Source: JAGGAG01 sp031402225 (GTDB lineage Bacteria > Gemmatimonadota > Gemmatimonadetes > Gemmatimonadales > GWC2-71-9). Taken from it: a DNA stretch of 25,506 nucleotides. The position numbers and the translations under genes are program-made. The stretch spans positions 1 to 25,506 of the forward strand of contig JANNSD010000197.1 in the NCBI GenBank assembly GCA_031402225.1. Direction: 5' to 3'. The notes below the pieces were generated by a model. It was not told the DNA's origin. It ran no database searches and saw only the letters and a program-made list of their open reading frames with translations. Positions 15,893-23,888 of this stretch are shown piece after piece (within the stretch, counting starts at the first letter, position 1; each line of letters starts with the position of its first letter).

Positions 15893-17285
15893 CCCAGCGT
15901 CCGACCGCGGCCTGCATCAGCCGCTGGCGGTGCCAGGCGACGAGCACCGCACCGTCACCGGGGATTTCGCCGGCAAGCCGCGGGTGACCAAACAGGACGG
16001 TGAGGTCACTCCCCGGCACGAGTTCCTTCAGTGCGGCGCGTGAGGCATCACCGAAACCTGCGCGCCCCTTCCATGCCCGCGGCTCCGCGAACGCGAGCAC
16101 GATACGACTCCCCCCCGACCCGAGCGGCACACCCAGCGCAGCGAGCGTCGTGGCCACTGCGTCGCTCGGCACGGGCGCATATGGGCCGCCGAGGTCGTCA
16201 TCCACCGTCACCAGCTCGATTGGCCTGCGCAACTGCGGCAATCGCGCGCGCGTGACCCCAGCGGCGACGAGCGCGTCCGCGAGTGCCGGTGCCCCGTCGA
16301 ACGGTGCTCGCGGCAGCGGCGCCGGTGCGGTTCCAGCATTGAACAGCGCCCGCTCGTAGCGGCGCAGCGCCTCCTCCACTCGCGTCGGCGCAATCCGACC
16401 CGACGCCAGCGCCGACACCAGCGCCGCTGCCACCGCGGCGGTGTCCTGCGGGTAGAGGAGGATGTCCACCCCGGCCGCCAGTGCGGCAACGGCCGCATCC
16501 GCTTCCGAGCGACCGGCGAGCGCCGCTTCCATGATCAGCGCATCACTCACGACCAGCCCGTCGAACCCTTCCTCCCGAAGTTCACCGATGATCACGCTCG
16601 ACAGCGTGGCCGGGAGGCCGGACGGATCAAGCGCGGGATAGCTCACATGTGCCGTCATGAGCGATGCGACGCCAGCATCCATCGCGGCGCGGAAGGGCAC
16701 CCGGTCTGCCGCCAGCTGCTCACGCGTCGCAGAGACCACCGGCAGCGTGATGTGCGAGTCGGTGGTGGTACGGGCGTGACCGGGGTAATGCTTGGCGCAG
16801 GCGAGTGCCCCTGCCCCCTGGCATCCCTCGATCCATGCCGCGACATGGCGTGCCGCGAGCGCCGGCTCGGCCGCGAACGCGCGGGTCTGGATGATCGGGT
16901 TGTCCGGTAGGAGGTCCAGGTCTGCGACCGGTGCGAAGACCCAGTTGATGCCCACGCCGCGGGCCTCGTGGGCCGTGACCGCGCCCGCCCAGCGCGTCAC
17001 CTCGAGCCGGTCGAGCGCCGCGAGGGCGCGCGGCGGCGGGAACTGGGTGAGCCCATCGAACTGCTGGCCCGCGCCGCGTTCCAGGTCGGCGGCAAGGAGG
17101 AGGGGCCTTCCCGCCTCACCCCGCAGGCGCGTGGTCAGAGCGCGTACCGCCTCGGCGGTGCCGCCGAAGATGATGAACCCGCCGACGCCCAGCTCGAGCG
17201 CCCGACGGGCCGGCTCCCATTCGTGATCGAACCCGGTGTCGTCCCGCCAGCGAATGGCGGGGAAGATGAGCCGTGAAGCCGTCAT
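15873..17285 (-). CDS. nagZ: beta-N-acetylhexosaminidase, glycoside hydrolase family 3 (NagZ-like)
   Basis: This 470-residue enzyme would remove GlcNAc from GlcNAc-anhydroMurNAc after import. The GH3 barrel shows the NagZ signature KHYPGHARTTTDSH, whose Asp-Ser-His supplies the acid/base dyad, and SDALIMEA with the nucleophile Asp. No signal peptide is seen, so it acts in the cytoplasm, as AmpG-dependent recycling requires. It is longer than E. coli NagZ (341 residues) because of a C-terminal domain (about 340-470) like the GH3 C-terminal domain of longer NagZ enzymes. The ATG at 17285 is chosen because it overlaps the anmK stop as ATGA, a standard coupled start. An upstream start at 17333 would extend into anmK. 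Confidence 0.9.
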   Translation of the reverse strand: MTASRLIFPAIRWRDDTGFDHEWEPARRALELGVGGFIIFGGTAEAVRALTTRLRGEAGRPLLLAADLERGAGQQFDGLTQFPPPRALAALDRLEVTRWAGAVTAHEARGVGINWVFAPVADLDLLPDNPIIQTRAFAAEPALAARHVAAWIEGCQGAGALACAKHYPGHARTTTDSHITLPVVSATREQLAADRVPFRAAMDAGVASLMTAHVSYPALDPSGLPATLSSVIIGELREEGFDGLVVSDALIMEAALAGRSEADAAVAALAAGVDILLYPQDTAAVAAALVSALASGRIAPTRVEEALRRYERALFNAGTAPAPLPRAPFDGAPALADALVAAGVTRARLPQLRRPIELVTVDDDLGGPYAPVPSDAVATTLAALGVPLGSGGSRIVLAFAEPRAWKGRAGFGDASRAALKELVPGSDLTVLFGHPRLAGEIPGDGAVLVAWHRQRLMQAAVGRWVSERSR

Positions 17286-18391
17286 CCTGGCGTGATGCTC
17301 CCGAGCACCCGGGCACCGCGCGCGCCGGTGCACGATGGAAGGCTGGCCGGCTGGCCATGCAGGGTGAGATAGCCGAGCAGCGCGAACGCCACCGCCTCCT
17401 TGGCATCGCCGTCGAAGAAGAGCTCATCGAAGCGCCGTAACCGGCGGCCCTGAGCGCCGAGCGCCGCCGCGAGCGACTCGAAGAGCACGGGATGCCGCGC
17501 ACCGCCACCGGACACGACCACCTCGGGCGCACCCGGTACCCAGTCATGGATCGCACGCGCGATCGAACGGGCCGTGAACGCGACGGCCGTGGCCACACCA
17601 TCTGCGCCCGGGACGCGGCGGTGGATCTCCTGGGCGACTGCATCGCCGAAGTGCTCGCGCCCGGTGCTGCGCGGCGGCGCCTGGCGGAAAAAGCCGTCCG
17701 CGAGGAGGCGTGTCACTTCCGCTTCGCTCACTCTGCCTCGAGCCGCCAGGACGCCGTCCCGGTCGTAGGGCAGCGACGGGTCGACGAGGCGGGCCACCGC
17801 GTCCATGAGCACCACCCCTGGCCCGGTGTCGAACGCCATTGCGCCATCGTCGATCGCGCGGCGGCCGACGTAGGTGACGTTCGCCATGCCTCCGATGTTG
17901 AGCAGCACCCGCGGGCCGTCGGTGGCGCCGAACAGCAGAACATCTGCCGCCGGCACCAGCGGCGCGCCCTGCCCACCGGCCGCCACGTCCCGCGACCGGA
18001 AATTGCTCACCACGGGTCGGCCAAATCGCTCGGCGAGCACTGCGGGCTCGCCCAGCTGCCAGCTCACGAGCGGCGGCTCATGCCACACCGTCTGGCCATG
18101 CATGGCGATGAAATCAACGGCGGATGCCGGCGCATGCGCGGCCGCAAGCACCTGCTCCACCGCGTCGGCGGCCCACCCCGCGATGGCGACATGCAGCCGG
18201 GCGAGCTCGGCGGCAGTGGCGCCGTCGAGGCCCCGCTGGATCAACGCGCGCTCTTTGGCGCTGTATGGGCGAGTAACGAAGGCGATGAGCTCCGCATGCG
18301 TTGGTCCGTGGAATCGCACCATCGCCGCGTCCATGCCATCGAGCGACGTACCCGACATGAGGCCGATCCCGATGGCGGGGCGCTCGGTCAT
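17282..18391 (-). CDS. anmK: anhydro-N-acetylmuramic acid kinase
   Basis: This 369-residue enzyme converts anhydroMurNAc to MurNAc 6-phosphate by hydrolysing the anhydro bond and phosphorylating with ATP. The family motifs are clear: GLMSGTSLDGMDAA near the start, LLNIGGMANVTYV, AFDTGPGVVLMDA and VSGGGARHPVL, all typical of the ASKHA-fold ATP site. The length matches the family (about 370). It overlaps murQ by 4 bases (ATGA at 18391-18388) and nagZ by 4 bases, so the three are translationally coupled in the order murQ-anmK-nagZ. NagZ makes its substrate and MurQ uses its product. Confidence 0.96.
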   Translation of the reverse strand: MTERPAIGIGLMSGTSLDGMDAAMVRFHGPTHAELIAFVTRPYSAKERALIQRGLDGATAAELARLHVAIAGWAADAVEQVLAAAHAPASAVDFIAMHGQTVWHEPPLVSWQLGEPAVLAERFGRPVVSNFRSRDVAAGGQGAPLVPAADVLLFGATDGPRVLLNIGGMANVTYVGRRAIDDGAMAFDTGPGVVLMDAVARLVDPSLPYDRDGVLAARGRVSEAEVTRLLADGFFRQAPPRSTGREHFGDAVAQEIHRRVPGADGVATAVAFTARSIARAIHDWVPGAPEVVVSGGGARHPVLFESLAAALGAQGRRLRRFDELFFDGDAKEAVAFALLGYLTLHGQPASLPSCTGARGARVLGSITPG

Positions 18392-19311
18392 GACAGCACT
18401 GGAGGCGGGTCGCCCACGATGGCCCGGAGGCGTCCGGCATGCGCGGTGAGGAGTGCCTCGGCCTGCTCGCGGTCCACACCCCGCCGAGCCATGACGATCG
18501 CCGTTTTCACCTCGCCCGCGGCGCGCTCCAGCACCTGGGCAGCCGCATCTCGCGCGAGTCCCGTGGTTTCCATCACGATGCGGTGGCTCCTGTCCTCGAG
18601 CTTCGCGTTCGACGCGCGTAGATCGACCATGAGGTTGCCGTAGGTCTTGCCGAGGCGGATCATGGCCCCAGTGGTGATGGTGTTGAGCACCAGCTTTGTG
18701 GCGGTGCCGGCCTTCATGCGGGTAGAGCCGGTGATCACCTCGGGCCCGACCAGCACCACGATGCAGACATCACAGGTACTCCTCAGCAGGGCCGGCGGCT
18801 CGGCGCACGCCACAAGACCGGTGCTCGCACCCAGGGCCTGCGCCCGACCCAGTGCCGCCCGCACATATGGCGTGGTACCACTCGCCGCGATGCCGATGAC
18901 CACGTCGTGATCGCGCACGTGATGCTCATCCATCGCGGCGATGCCAGCATTGATGTCGTCCTCGGCACCTTCCACCGCCTTGACCAGCGCGCGGGCCCCG
19001 CCGGCAATGATCCCGACCACCATGTCAGGAGGGGTGCCGAAGGTCGGGGGGCATTCCGCCGCGTCGAGCACGCCCAGGCGCCCACTGGTGCCGGCGCCCA
19101 CGTACAGGAGCCTTCCGCCCCGCCGGAACGTGCGCTCCACCAGTTCGATCGCCTGCGCGATCGAATCGCGCGCCAGCGACACGGCGCCAGGCACCCCGGC
19201 ATCTTCACGGGCCATCTGGTCCACGAGCTCGATCGGTGACGCCACGTCGATGTCGCGCGTATTCGGGTTGCGACGTTCGGTAAGGCGGGGATCGAGGAAG
19301 TGCTCGGGCAT
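18388..19311 (-). CDS. murQ: N-acetylmuramic acid 6-phosphate etherase
   Basis: This 307-residue SIS-domain enzyme removes D-lactate from MurNAc 6-phosphate to give GlcNAc 6-phosphate. It has the etherase signature around GSTRMKAGTATKLVLNTI, the sugar-phosphate loop VGAGTSGRLGVLDAAE (with the catalytic-region Glu86) and the VEGAEDD segment holding the second catalytic Glu. The length fits the family (about 300). It is the first gene of the murQ-anmK-nagZ operon, starts with ATG at 19311 and has a predicted promoter just upstream. Together with AnmK it defines the anhydro-muropeptide route that returns MurNAc to amino sugar metabolism. Confidence 0.97.
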   Translation of the reverse strand: MPEHFLDPRLTERRNPNTRDIDVASPIELVDQMAREDAGVPGAVSLARDSIAQAIELVERTFRRGGRLLYVGAGTSGRLGVLDAAECPPTFGTPPDMVVGIIAGGARALVKAVEGAEDDINAGIAAMDEHHVRDHDVVIGIAASGTTPYVRAALGRAQALGASTGLVACAEPPALLRSTCDVCIVVLVGPEVITGSTRMKAGTATKLVLNTITTGAMIRLGKTYGNLMVDLRASNAKLEDRSHRIVMETTGLARDAAAQVLERAAGEVKTAIVMARRGVDREQAEALLTAHAGRLRAIVGDPPPVLS

Positions 19312-19350
19312 GGGCTGGGGGTACGGGTGAGCAGAAGGCCGCGTGCGGCT

Positions 19351-19380
19351 AAATTAGACCCCGCCCAACGCCCCGGGCAA
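19351..19380 (-). promoter_or_regulatory. predicted promoter of the murQ-anmK-nagZ operon
   Basis: On the - strand TTGCCC (19380-19375) and TAATTT (19356-19351) are spaced by 18 bases, giving a leader of about 30 bases. The -10 lies in CTAAATTAG, which also reads as a -10 (TAAATT, 19350-19355) for the divergent gamma-glutamyltransferase gene, though no good -35 is seen in that direction. Confidence 0.4.
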
Positions 19381-19382
19381 CC

Positions 19383-21185
19383 ATGGGTCGCTTCACACCT
19401 CTGCCAGAGAGCCCCGTGACTCGATTGCGCGCCATGATCCTGTCGCTCGTCCTCGCCAGTTGCGCGCCGTCGGCGCCACCAGCCCCGTCGCCCCACGCCG
19501 AGACGCCTGCCGCCGGGCCCGGCGCCGCGGCCGCCACCACATCCTCAGGCTACTTCCCGGACTCCTGGAGGTACCCAGGGGCCGCTCGCTCGGAACGCGG
19601 CCCGCATGCCATGGTGGCGTCGGGGAATGACATTGCGAGCGTGGCGGGCCGGGAGGTGCTGCGGCGCGGCGGAAATGCCGTGGATGCGGCAGTGGCGGTC
19701 GGCTTCGCGATGGCGGTGGTGGACCCGGAAGCGGGGAACCTGGGCGGAGGTGGCTTCATGCTCATCCGCCTCGCCGATGGCTCGGTGTACTTCCTCGACT
19801 ATCGGGAACAGGCACCGCTCGCCGCATCCCGCGACATGTTCCTGGACCCGGACGGGAAGGCGACCGACAAGAGCCAGATCGGCTACCTCGCCCCGGCCAC
19901 GCCGGGTTCCGTGATGGGCATGGTAGAGGCGCATCGCCGGTTCGGCCGGCTGCCCTTCGCCGAGGTCATCAACCCGGCCATCGCGCTGGCGCGCAGTGGG
20001 TTCGTGCTCGATTCTATCCGCAGCGCCCGGATCCGCAACGACAGCACGAAGCTGGCGATGTTCCCGTGGTCAGCCGCGATCTACCTTCGGGGCGGCGGCG
20101 TGCCCGCTCCCGGCAGCGTGCTGGTGCAGCACGACCTGGCCCGGACGCTGGAGGCAATTCGCGACCACGGCAGTGACGGCTTCTACCGGGGATGGGTGGC
20201 GGACTCGCTGGTAGTGGAGATGGCTCGGCACGGCGGGCTCATTACACAGGCGGACCTTGACCAATACAAGGTGTACTGGCGGCAGCCAATCACGCTGCAG
20301 TACCGCGGGCATACGATCTACGCCGCGCCACCGCCCTCCTCGGGCGGGCTCACGCTGGGCGTCGCGCTGAACCTCTTTAGTACCTGGGCTGCCCTGCCAC
20401 CATTTGGCTCGACCGCCCTGCTGCAGATCGAGATCGAGACCATGCGGCGCGCGTTCGTCCTGCGGAACGCCACCATCGGCGACCCGGATTTCGTCATGGT
20501 GCCGGCGGAGCGTCTCCTGTCGGCGGCACTGGCTGATTCTCTCCGGCGAACCATCGATCCCACCCGCGCGACGCCGACGCTCGGTGCCGAGGCCGGCGCC
20601 GGCACCGGATCGACCACACACTTCTCGGTGGTGGACCCCGAAGGCAATGCCGTGGCAACGACCACGACGCTCAACGACCTGTATGGCAGCGGGGTGACCA
20701 TTCCGGGTACCGGCGTCCTGCTGAACGACATCATGGACGACTTCACCGTGGCGCCAGGCCGGCCCAACAGCTGGGGACTGATCCAGGGTGAGGTGAACGC
20801 CATCGTGCCGCTCAAGCGCCCGCTGTCCAGCATGTCGCCCGCCATCATGCTCGGGCGGGACGGCGGGCTCCTGCTTGTGGTGGGGTCACGCGGCGGCGCC
20901 ACCATCATTACCCAGGTGCTGCAGGTGCTGAGCAACGTGATCGATCACGGCATGGACCTCGTGAACGCCGTGGCGGCACCACGCATCCATCACCAGGCCT
21001 TGCCGGATTCCGTGCGGGTAGACCGCGGCGGGTTCCGGCCCGAAGTGCTCGACTCGCTTCGGGCCATGGGGTACGGCATCCGGGAATCCCAGCCCGGCGG
21101 CGACGTCGAGGCGATCGGCCGGGTCGGGGACGGCTGGATCGGCGTGAGCGACCCTCGGTCTGGGGGCGGGACGGCGGGGTACTAG
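19383..21185 (+). CDS. ggt: gamma-glutamyltransferase, predicted lipoprotein
   Basis: This 600-residue enzyme transfers or hydrolyses the gamma-glutamyl group of glutathione and related peptides. The nucleophile is Thr411 in GSTTHFSVVDPEGNAV; PPPSSGG, PLSSMSP and SRGGATIITQ fit the oxyanion and substrate sites. Like the family it should be made as one precursor and split before Thr411 into two subunits. The lipobox LASC follows a short hydrophobic segment (LRAMILSLVLASC), so it is probably anchored in the envelope. A GTG at 19416 would give a shorter, typical lipoprotein signal and is an equally good start. Its stop codon (TAG) shares the sequence CTAG with the stop of the convergent gene. 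Confidence 0.93.
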   Translation: MGRFTPLPESPVTRLRAMILSLVLASCAPSAPPAPSPHAETPAAGPGAAAATTSSGYFPDSWRYPGAARSERGPHAMVASGNDIASVAGREVLRRGGNAVDAAVAVGFAMAVVDPEAGNLGGGGFMLIRLADGSVYFLDYREQAPLAASRDMFLDPDGKATDKSQIGYLAPATPGSVMGMVEAHRRFGRLPFAEVINPAIALARSGFVLDSIRSARIRNDSTKLAMFPWSAAIYLRGGGVPAPGSVLVQHDLARTLEAIRDHGSDGFYRGWVADSLVVEMARHGGLITQADLDQYKVYWRQPITLQYRGHTIYAAPPPSSGGLTLGVALNLFSTWAALPPFGSTALLQIEIETMRRAFVLRNATIGDPDFVMVPAERLLSAALADSLRRTIDPTRATPTLGAEAGAGTGSTTHFSVVDPEGNAVATTTTLNDLYGSGVTIPGTGVLLNDIMDDFTVAPGRPNSWGLIQGEVNAIVPLKRPLSSMSPAIMLGRDGGLLLVVGSRGGATIITQVLQVLSNVIDHGMDLVNAVAAPRIHHQALPDSVRVDRGGFRPEVLDSLRAMGYGIRESQPGGDVEAIGRVGDGWIGVSDPRSGGGTAGY

Positions 21186-22039
21186 CGGGTAAACACCTCG
21201 CTGAGCGTAATCGTCAGCGCACTGCCCGGCACCACGAAGATGTCGTTGTCCTTCGTCTGGGTCATGCGCTGGGCACCCACGGCTCCACCAACCACGCCGC
21301 CGATCACGGCGCCTGTGCCCTTCCCGATGAGCCCACCCACGATGGCACCGGCACCGGCACCTCCAGCGACCTTTGCCACGTCACCGGCCGAACTGCCGCG
21401 ATGCTTGTAGGTGAACGCCGGCGTGCTCACCGCACCCACAAGGGGATACCTGGCGCCGTCGATGAGCACATTCTGGGTCGACATGCGCAGCGTGCCCTTG
21501 TCCTTCTTGTTCTCCGACCACTTGATCGCCTCGATCGTGAGCGTCACGATTGATCCCGCCGGGATCACCATGTGTCCCTCCGGGTCACTGACCGGCTCGA
21601 CAACGCGTACCCGGACCCGGTGGCCCGCGCTGTCGCTCTTCGAGGAGATCGTGTCGATGACGGTCGCGTTGATCACCGTTCCCTCGGCCAGCTGCCGCTT
21701 CGGAGCTGGCGCTGGGGCGGCCAGTTCGGCGACGGCCGGTGGCGGCGCCCCGCCTGGCGCCGCAGGCTTCGGTGCCGGCGCGGGCCGGGGCTTGGGGGCC
21801 GCAGCGGCCGGCGGCGCGTCCCGGTAGACCACGACGGTTTCGACCGGGGCCGCCGCCACTGGGGACGGCACCAGGGCACTGTCGGCTGGGGCGGGCACAT
21901 CGGACAGCTTGGCCATCGTGTCGACGGGCGCAAGCTGCAGGTCGCGGCCGCCGTCGGCGGCGACAGGCTTCGGCTCGTCCTTGCCGCAGGCAAGGAGCAG
22001 GATCGTCGCCGCGGCCAACCGGAACTGATGCTGTGTCAC
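21182..22039 (-). CDS. predicted lipoprotein with glycine-zipper region, function unknown
   Basis: This 285-residue protein begins with a signal ending in LLAC (LLLACGKDE), so it is a probable lipoprotein. Residues about 20-115 are low-complexity Pro/Ala-rich, perhaps a spacer through the cell wall. Residues about 115-215 are beta-rich (GTVINATVIDT, HMVIPAGSIVTLTI), loosely like the TrbI/VirB10 C-terminal barrel pattern. A glycine-zipper segment (about 221-255) has alternating small residues of the type that insert in or pack on membranes, followed by a final beta segment (FVVPGSALTITL). The start is GTG at 22039, supported by GAGGAG with 7 bases spacing. I do not recognise a specific family. 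It is divergent from an ABC exporter subunit and convergent with ggt. Confidence 0.7.
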   Translation of the reverse strand: MTQHQFRLAAATILLLACGKDEPKPVAADGGRDLQLAPVDTMAKLSDVPAPADSALVPSPVAAAPVETVVVYRDAPPAAAAPKPRPAPAPKPAAPGGAPPPAVAELAAPAPAPKRQLAEGTVINATVIDTISSKSDSAGHRVRVRVVEPVSDPEGHMVIPAGSIVTLTIEAIKWSENKKDKGTLRMSTQNVLIDGARYPLVGAVSTPAFTYKHRGSSAGDVAKVAGGAGAGAIVGGLIGKGTGAVIGGVVGGAVGAQRMTQTKDNDIFVVPGSALTITLSEVFTR

Positions 22040-22068
22040 ACGGAATCTCCTCGTGGTACTTGCTGCAG

Positions 22069-22085
22069 GTCAGGGCTCCCCTGAC
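22069..22085. promoter_or_regulatory. perfect inverted repeat between divergent genes, possible operator
   Basis: GTCAGGG (22069-22075), CTC, CCCTGAC (22079-22085) form a perfect 7-bp inverted repeat with a 3-base centre. It spans the predicted transcription start of the lipoprotein gene (about 22079) and ends 13 bases before the ABC ATG. It could be an operator for both genes or an RNA hairpin. Confidence 0.45.
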
Positions 22086-22114
22086 ATTCTACCACGCCAT
22101 GCGCGAGCTGCGAA
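22086..22114 (-). promoter_or_regulatory. predicted promoter of the glycine-zipper lipoprotein gene
   Basis: On the - strand TTCGCA (22114-22109) and TAGAAT (22091-22086) are spaced by 17 bases; TAGAAT matches the -10 consensus at 5 of 6 positions. The element overlaps the 5' end of the ABC gene, so the two genes may interfere. Confidence 0.45.
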
Positions 22115-23850
22115 GTCTCCTGCCCTACATGCGTCGCTACCGCGGCACCTATCTCCTGGGGCTGCTGTTCGTGGTGCTCTCGAATATCCTGACCACGCTC
22201 GGGCCGCGCTTTCTCGAGCGCGCGATCGATGACCTGACCCGCGGTGCGGCGCTGCGCGCCGTGGTATTCAGCGCGTCACTGATGGTGATGGTCGCGGTCG
22301 TGGGCGGCGCCGCGCGCTACGGGATGCGGGAGTGCCTCAACAGCGGCAGCCGGCGCGTCGAAACCGACATGCGCGACGATCTTTTCGCCCACCTGCTCCG
22401 CCAGGATGCGGGATTCTACGACCGCCATCCCACGGGCGACATCATGGCCCGCGCCACGAACGACCTGACCTCGCTCCGGATGGTGGCCGGCCCGGCGCTG
22501 ATGTACCTGGTCGACACCACCATCCGTGCAATGATTGTCGTACCCGCCATGGCACACATCAGCGCGCGGCTGACGCTGCTGGCCCTGCTGCCGATGGTTG
22601 GCTTGCCGCTGGTCATGATATTCCTCGGCCGGATGATCCACAACCGGTCGCTCGCCATTCAGACGTTTTTCGGCGTGATCACGTCGCATGTACACGAGCA
22701 TATCTCCGGGGTGCGCGTAGTGCGCGCATACCGACAGGAGCGGGCCGAGACCGCCGCGTTCGTGAAGCTCAACGATGAGTATCTCGGTCGCAACCTGTCG
22801 CTTGCGTATGCCCAGGGTGCCTTTCATCCGCTGCTGGCACTGTTCGGGGGGCTTGGTACCGTGGTGGTGCTCCTCCTCGGGGGCCAACTGGTGATCGACG
22901 GCCGCGTCACGGCGGGCGCATTCGTGGCGTTCGGGGTGTACCTCGCCATGCTCGTATGGCCGCTGATTGCCCTCGGCTGGGCGGTAAACCTGGTGCAGCG
23001 TGCCACTGCAGCGATGCAGCGCATCGGCGAGATCCTGCGGGAAGTGCCGGCGATCGTGTCGCCTGGCAACCCCACCGCCCTGCCGCCTGCCGCGGGCGCC
23101 CGGAGCGTCACGTTCGAGCAGGTTTGGTTTCGGTACCCGGCGGCGAAGGATCGGGGCTGGGCCCTCTCCGACGTATCCTTTCACGTGGCACCGGGGCGAT
23201 CGCTGGCCATCGTGGGCGCCACGGGCGCCGGGAAGTCGACCATCGCCGAGCTGCTGTCACGCAGCTACGACCCGGGTCGGGGACGCATCCTGATCGACGG
23301 TGTGGCACTGGGTGAGCTCGCGCTTCCCGACCTGCGCCGCGCGCTGGGCATCGTGCCGCAGGAAACCTTCCTGTTCAGTGATACCCTTCGGCACAACGTG
23401 CTGCTCGGTGCGCCCGACGACGGTCGCCTGGAGCGGGTCGCCGAAGTGTCCCAGCTTGCCGCCGCCATTCCGGAGCTGCCCCGCGGCTACGACACCATGC
23501 TGGGTGAGCGCGGGATCAACCTGTCGGGCGGGCAGAAGCAGCGGGCCGCGATCGCGCGCGCGCTGGCGCAGGATCCGCCCATTTTCCTGCTTGACGATGC
23601 ATTGAGTGCCGTCGATGCCAACACCGAGGCGAAGATCCTGCTGGCCCTCCGCAGTGCGCTGGAAGGGCGCACGACCATCATCATCTCGCACCGGCTGGCC
23701 GCCGTGCGTGATGCCGATGAAATAATCGTGCTGGATGAGGGACGTGTGGTGGAACGGGGCACGCACCCGATGCTGATCTCGGCGCGGGGGCGCTACTGGG
23801 AGTTGCTCCGGCGACAGGAGGCTGAGGAGGAGCTGGAACTGACCACCTGA
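22099..23850 (+). CDS. ABC exporter subunit (transmembrane plus ATPase domains), degenerate Walker B
   Basis: This 583-residue half-transporter has a six-helix type IV exporter membrane domain (about 10-320) fused to an ATPase domain (about 340-575). The Walker A GATGAGKST (373-381), Q-loop (VPQETFLF), signature LSGGQ (475-479) and H-loop ISHR are canonical. The Walker B end is LLDDALSAVD, with Asp500 where the catalytic Glu normally is. This is the pattern of the non-canonical half of heterodimeric exporters such as TM287/288 or BmrCD, so a second subunit is expected but none is present in the window. The start is ATG at 22099, giving MRELRSLLPYMRRYRG; the open frame extends far upstream but overlaps the divergent gene. 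The substrate is unknown. Confidence 0.9.
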   Translation: MRELRSLLPYMRRYRGTYLLGLLFVVLSNILTTLGPRFLERAIDDLTRGAALRAVVFSASLMVMVAVVGGAARYGMRECLNSGSRRVETDMRDDLFAHLLRQDAGFYDRHPTGDIMARATNDLTSLRMVAGPALMYLVDTTIRAMIVVPAMAHISARLTLLALLPMVGLPLVMIFLGRMIHNRSLAIQTFFGVITSHVHEHISGVRVVRAYRQERAETAAFVKLNDEYLGRNLSLAYAQGAFHPLLALFGGLGTVVVLLLGGQLVIDGRVTAGAFVAFGVYLAMLVWPLIALGWAVNLVQRATAAMQRIGEILREVPAIVSPGNPTALPPAAGARSVTFEQVWFRYPAAKDRGWALSDVSFHVAPGRSLAIVGATGAGKSTIAELLSRSYDPGRGRILIDGVALGELALPDLRRALGIVPQETFLFSDTLRHNVLLGAPDDGRLERVAEVSQLAAAIPELPRGYDTMLGERGINLSGGQKQRAAIARALAQDPPIFLLDDALSAVDANTEAKILLALRSALEGRTTIIISHRLAAVRDADEIIVLDEGRVVERGTHPMLISARGRYWELLRRQEAEEELELTT

Positions 23851-23888
23851 AGCACTTCGCGCCCCCTGAGCCTCGGCGTCATCCCGGA

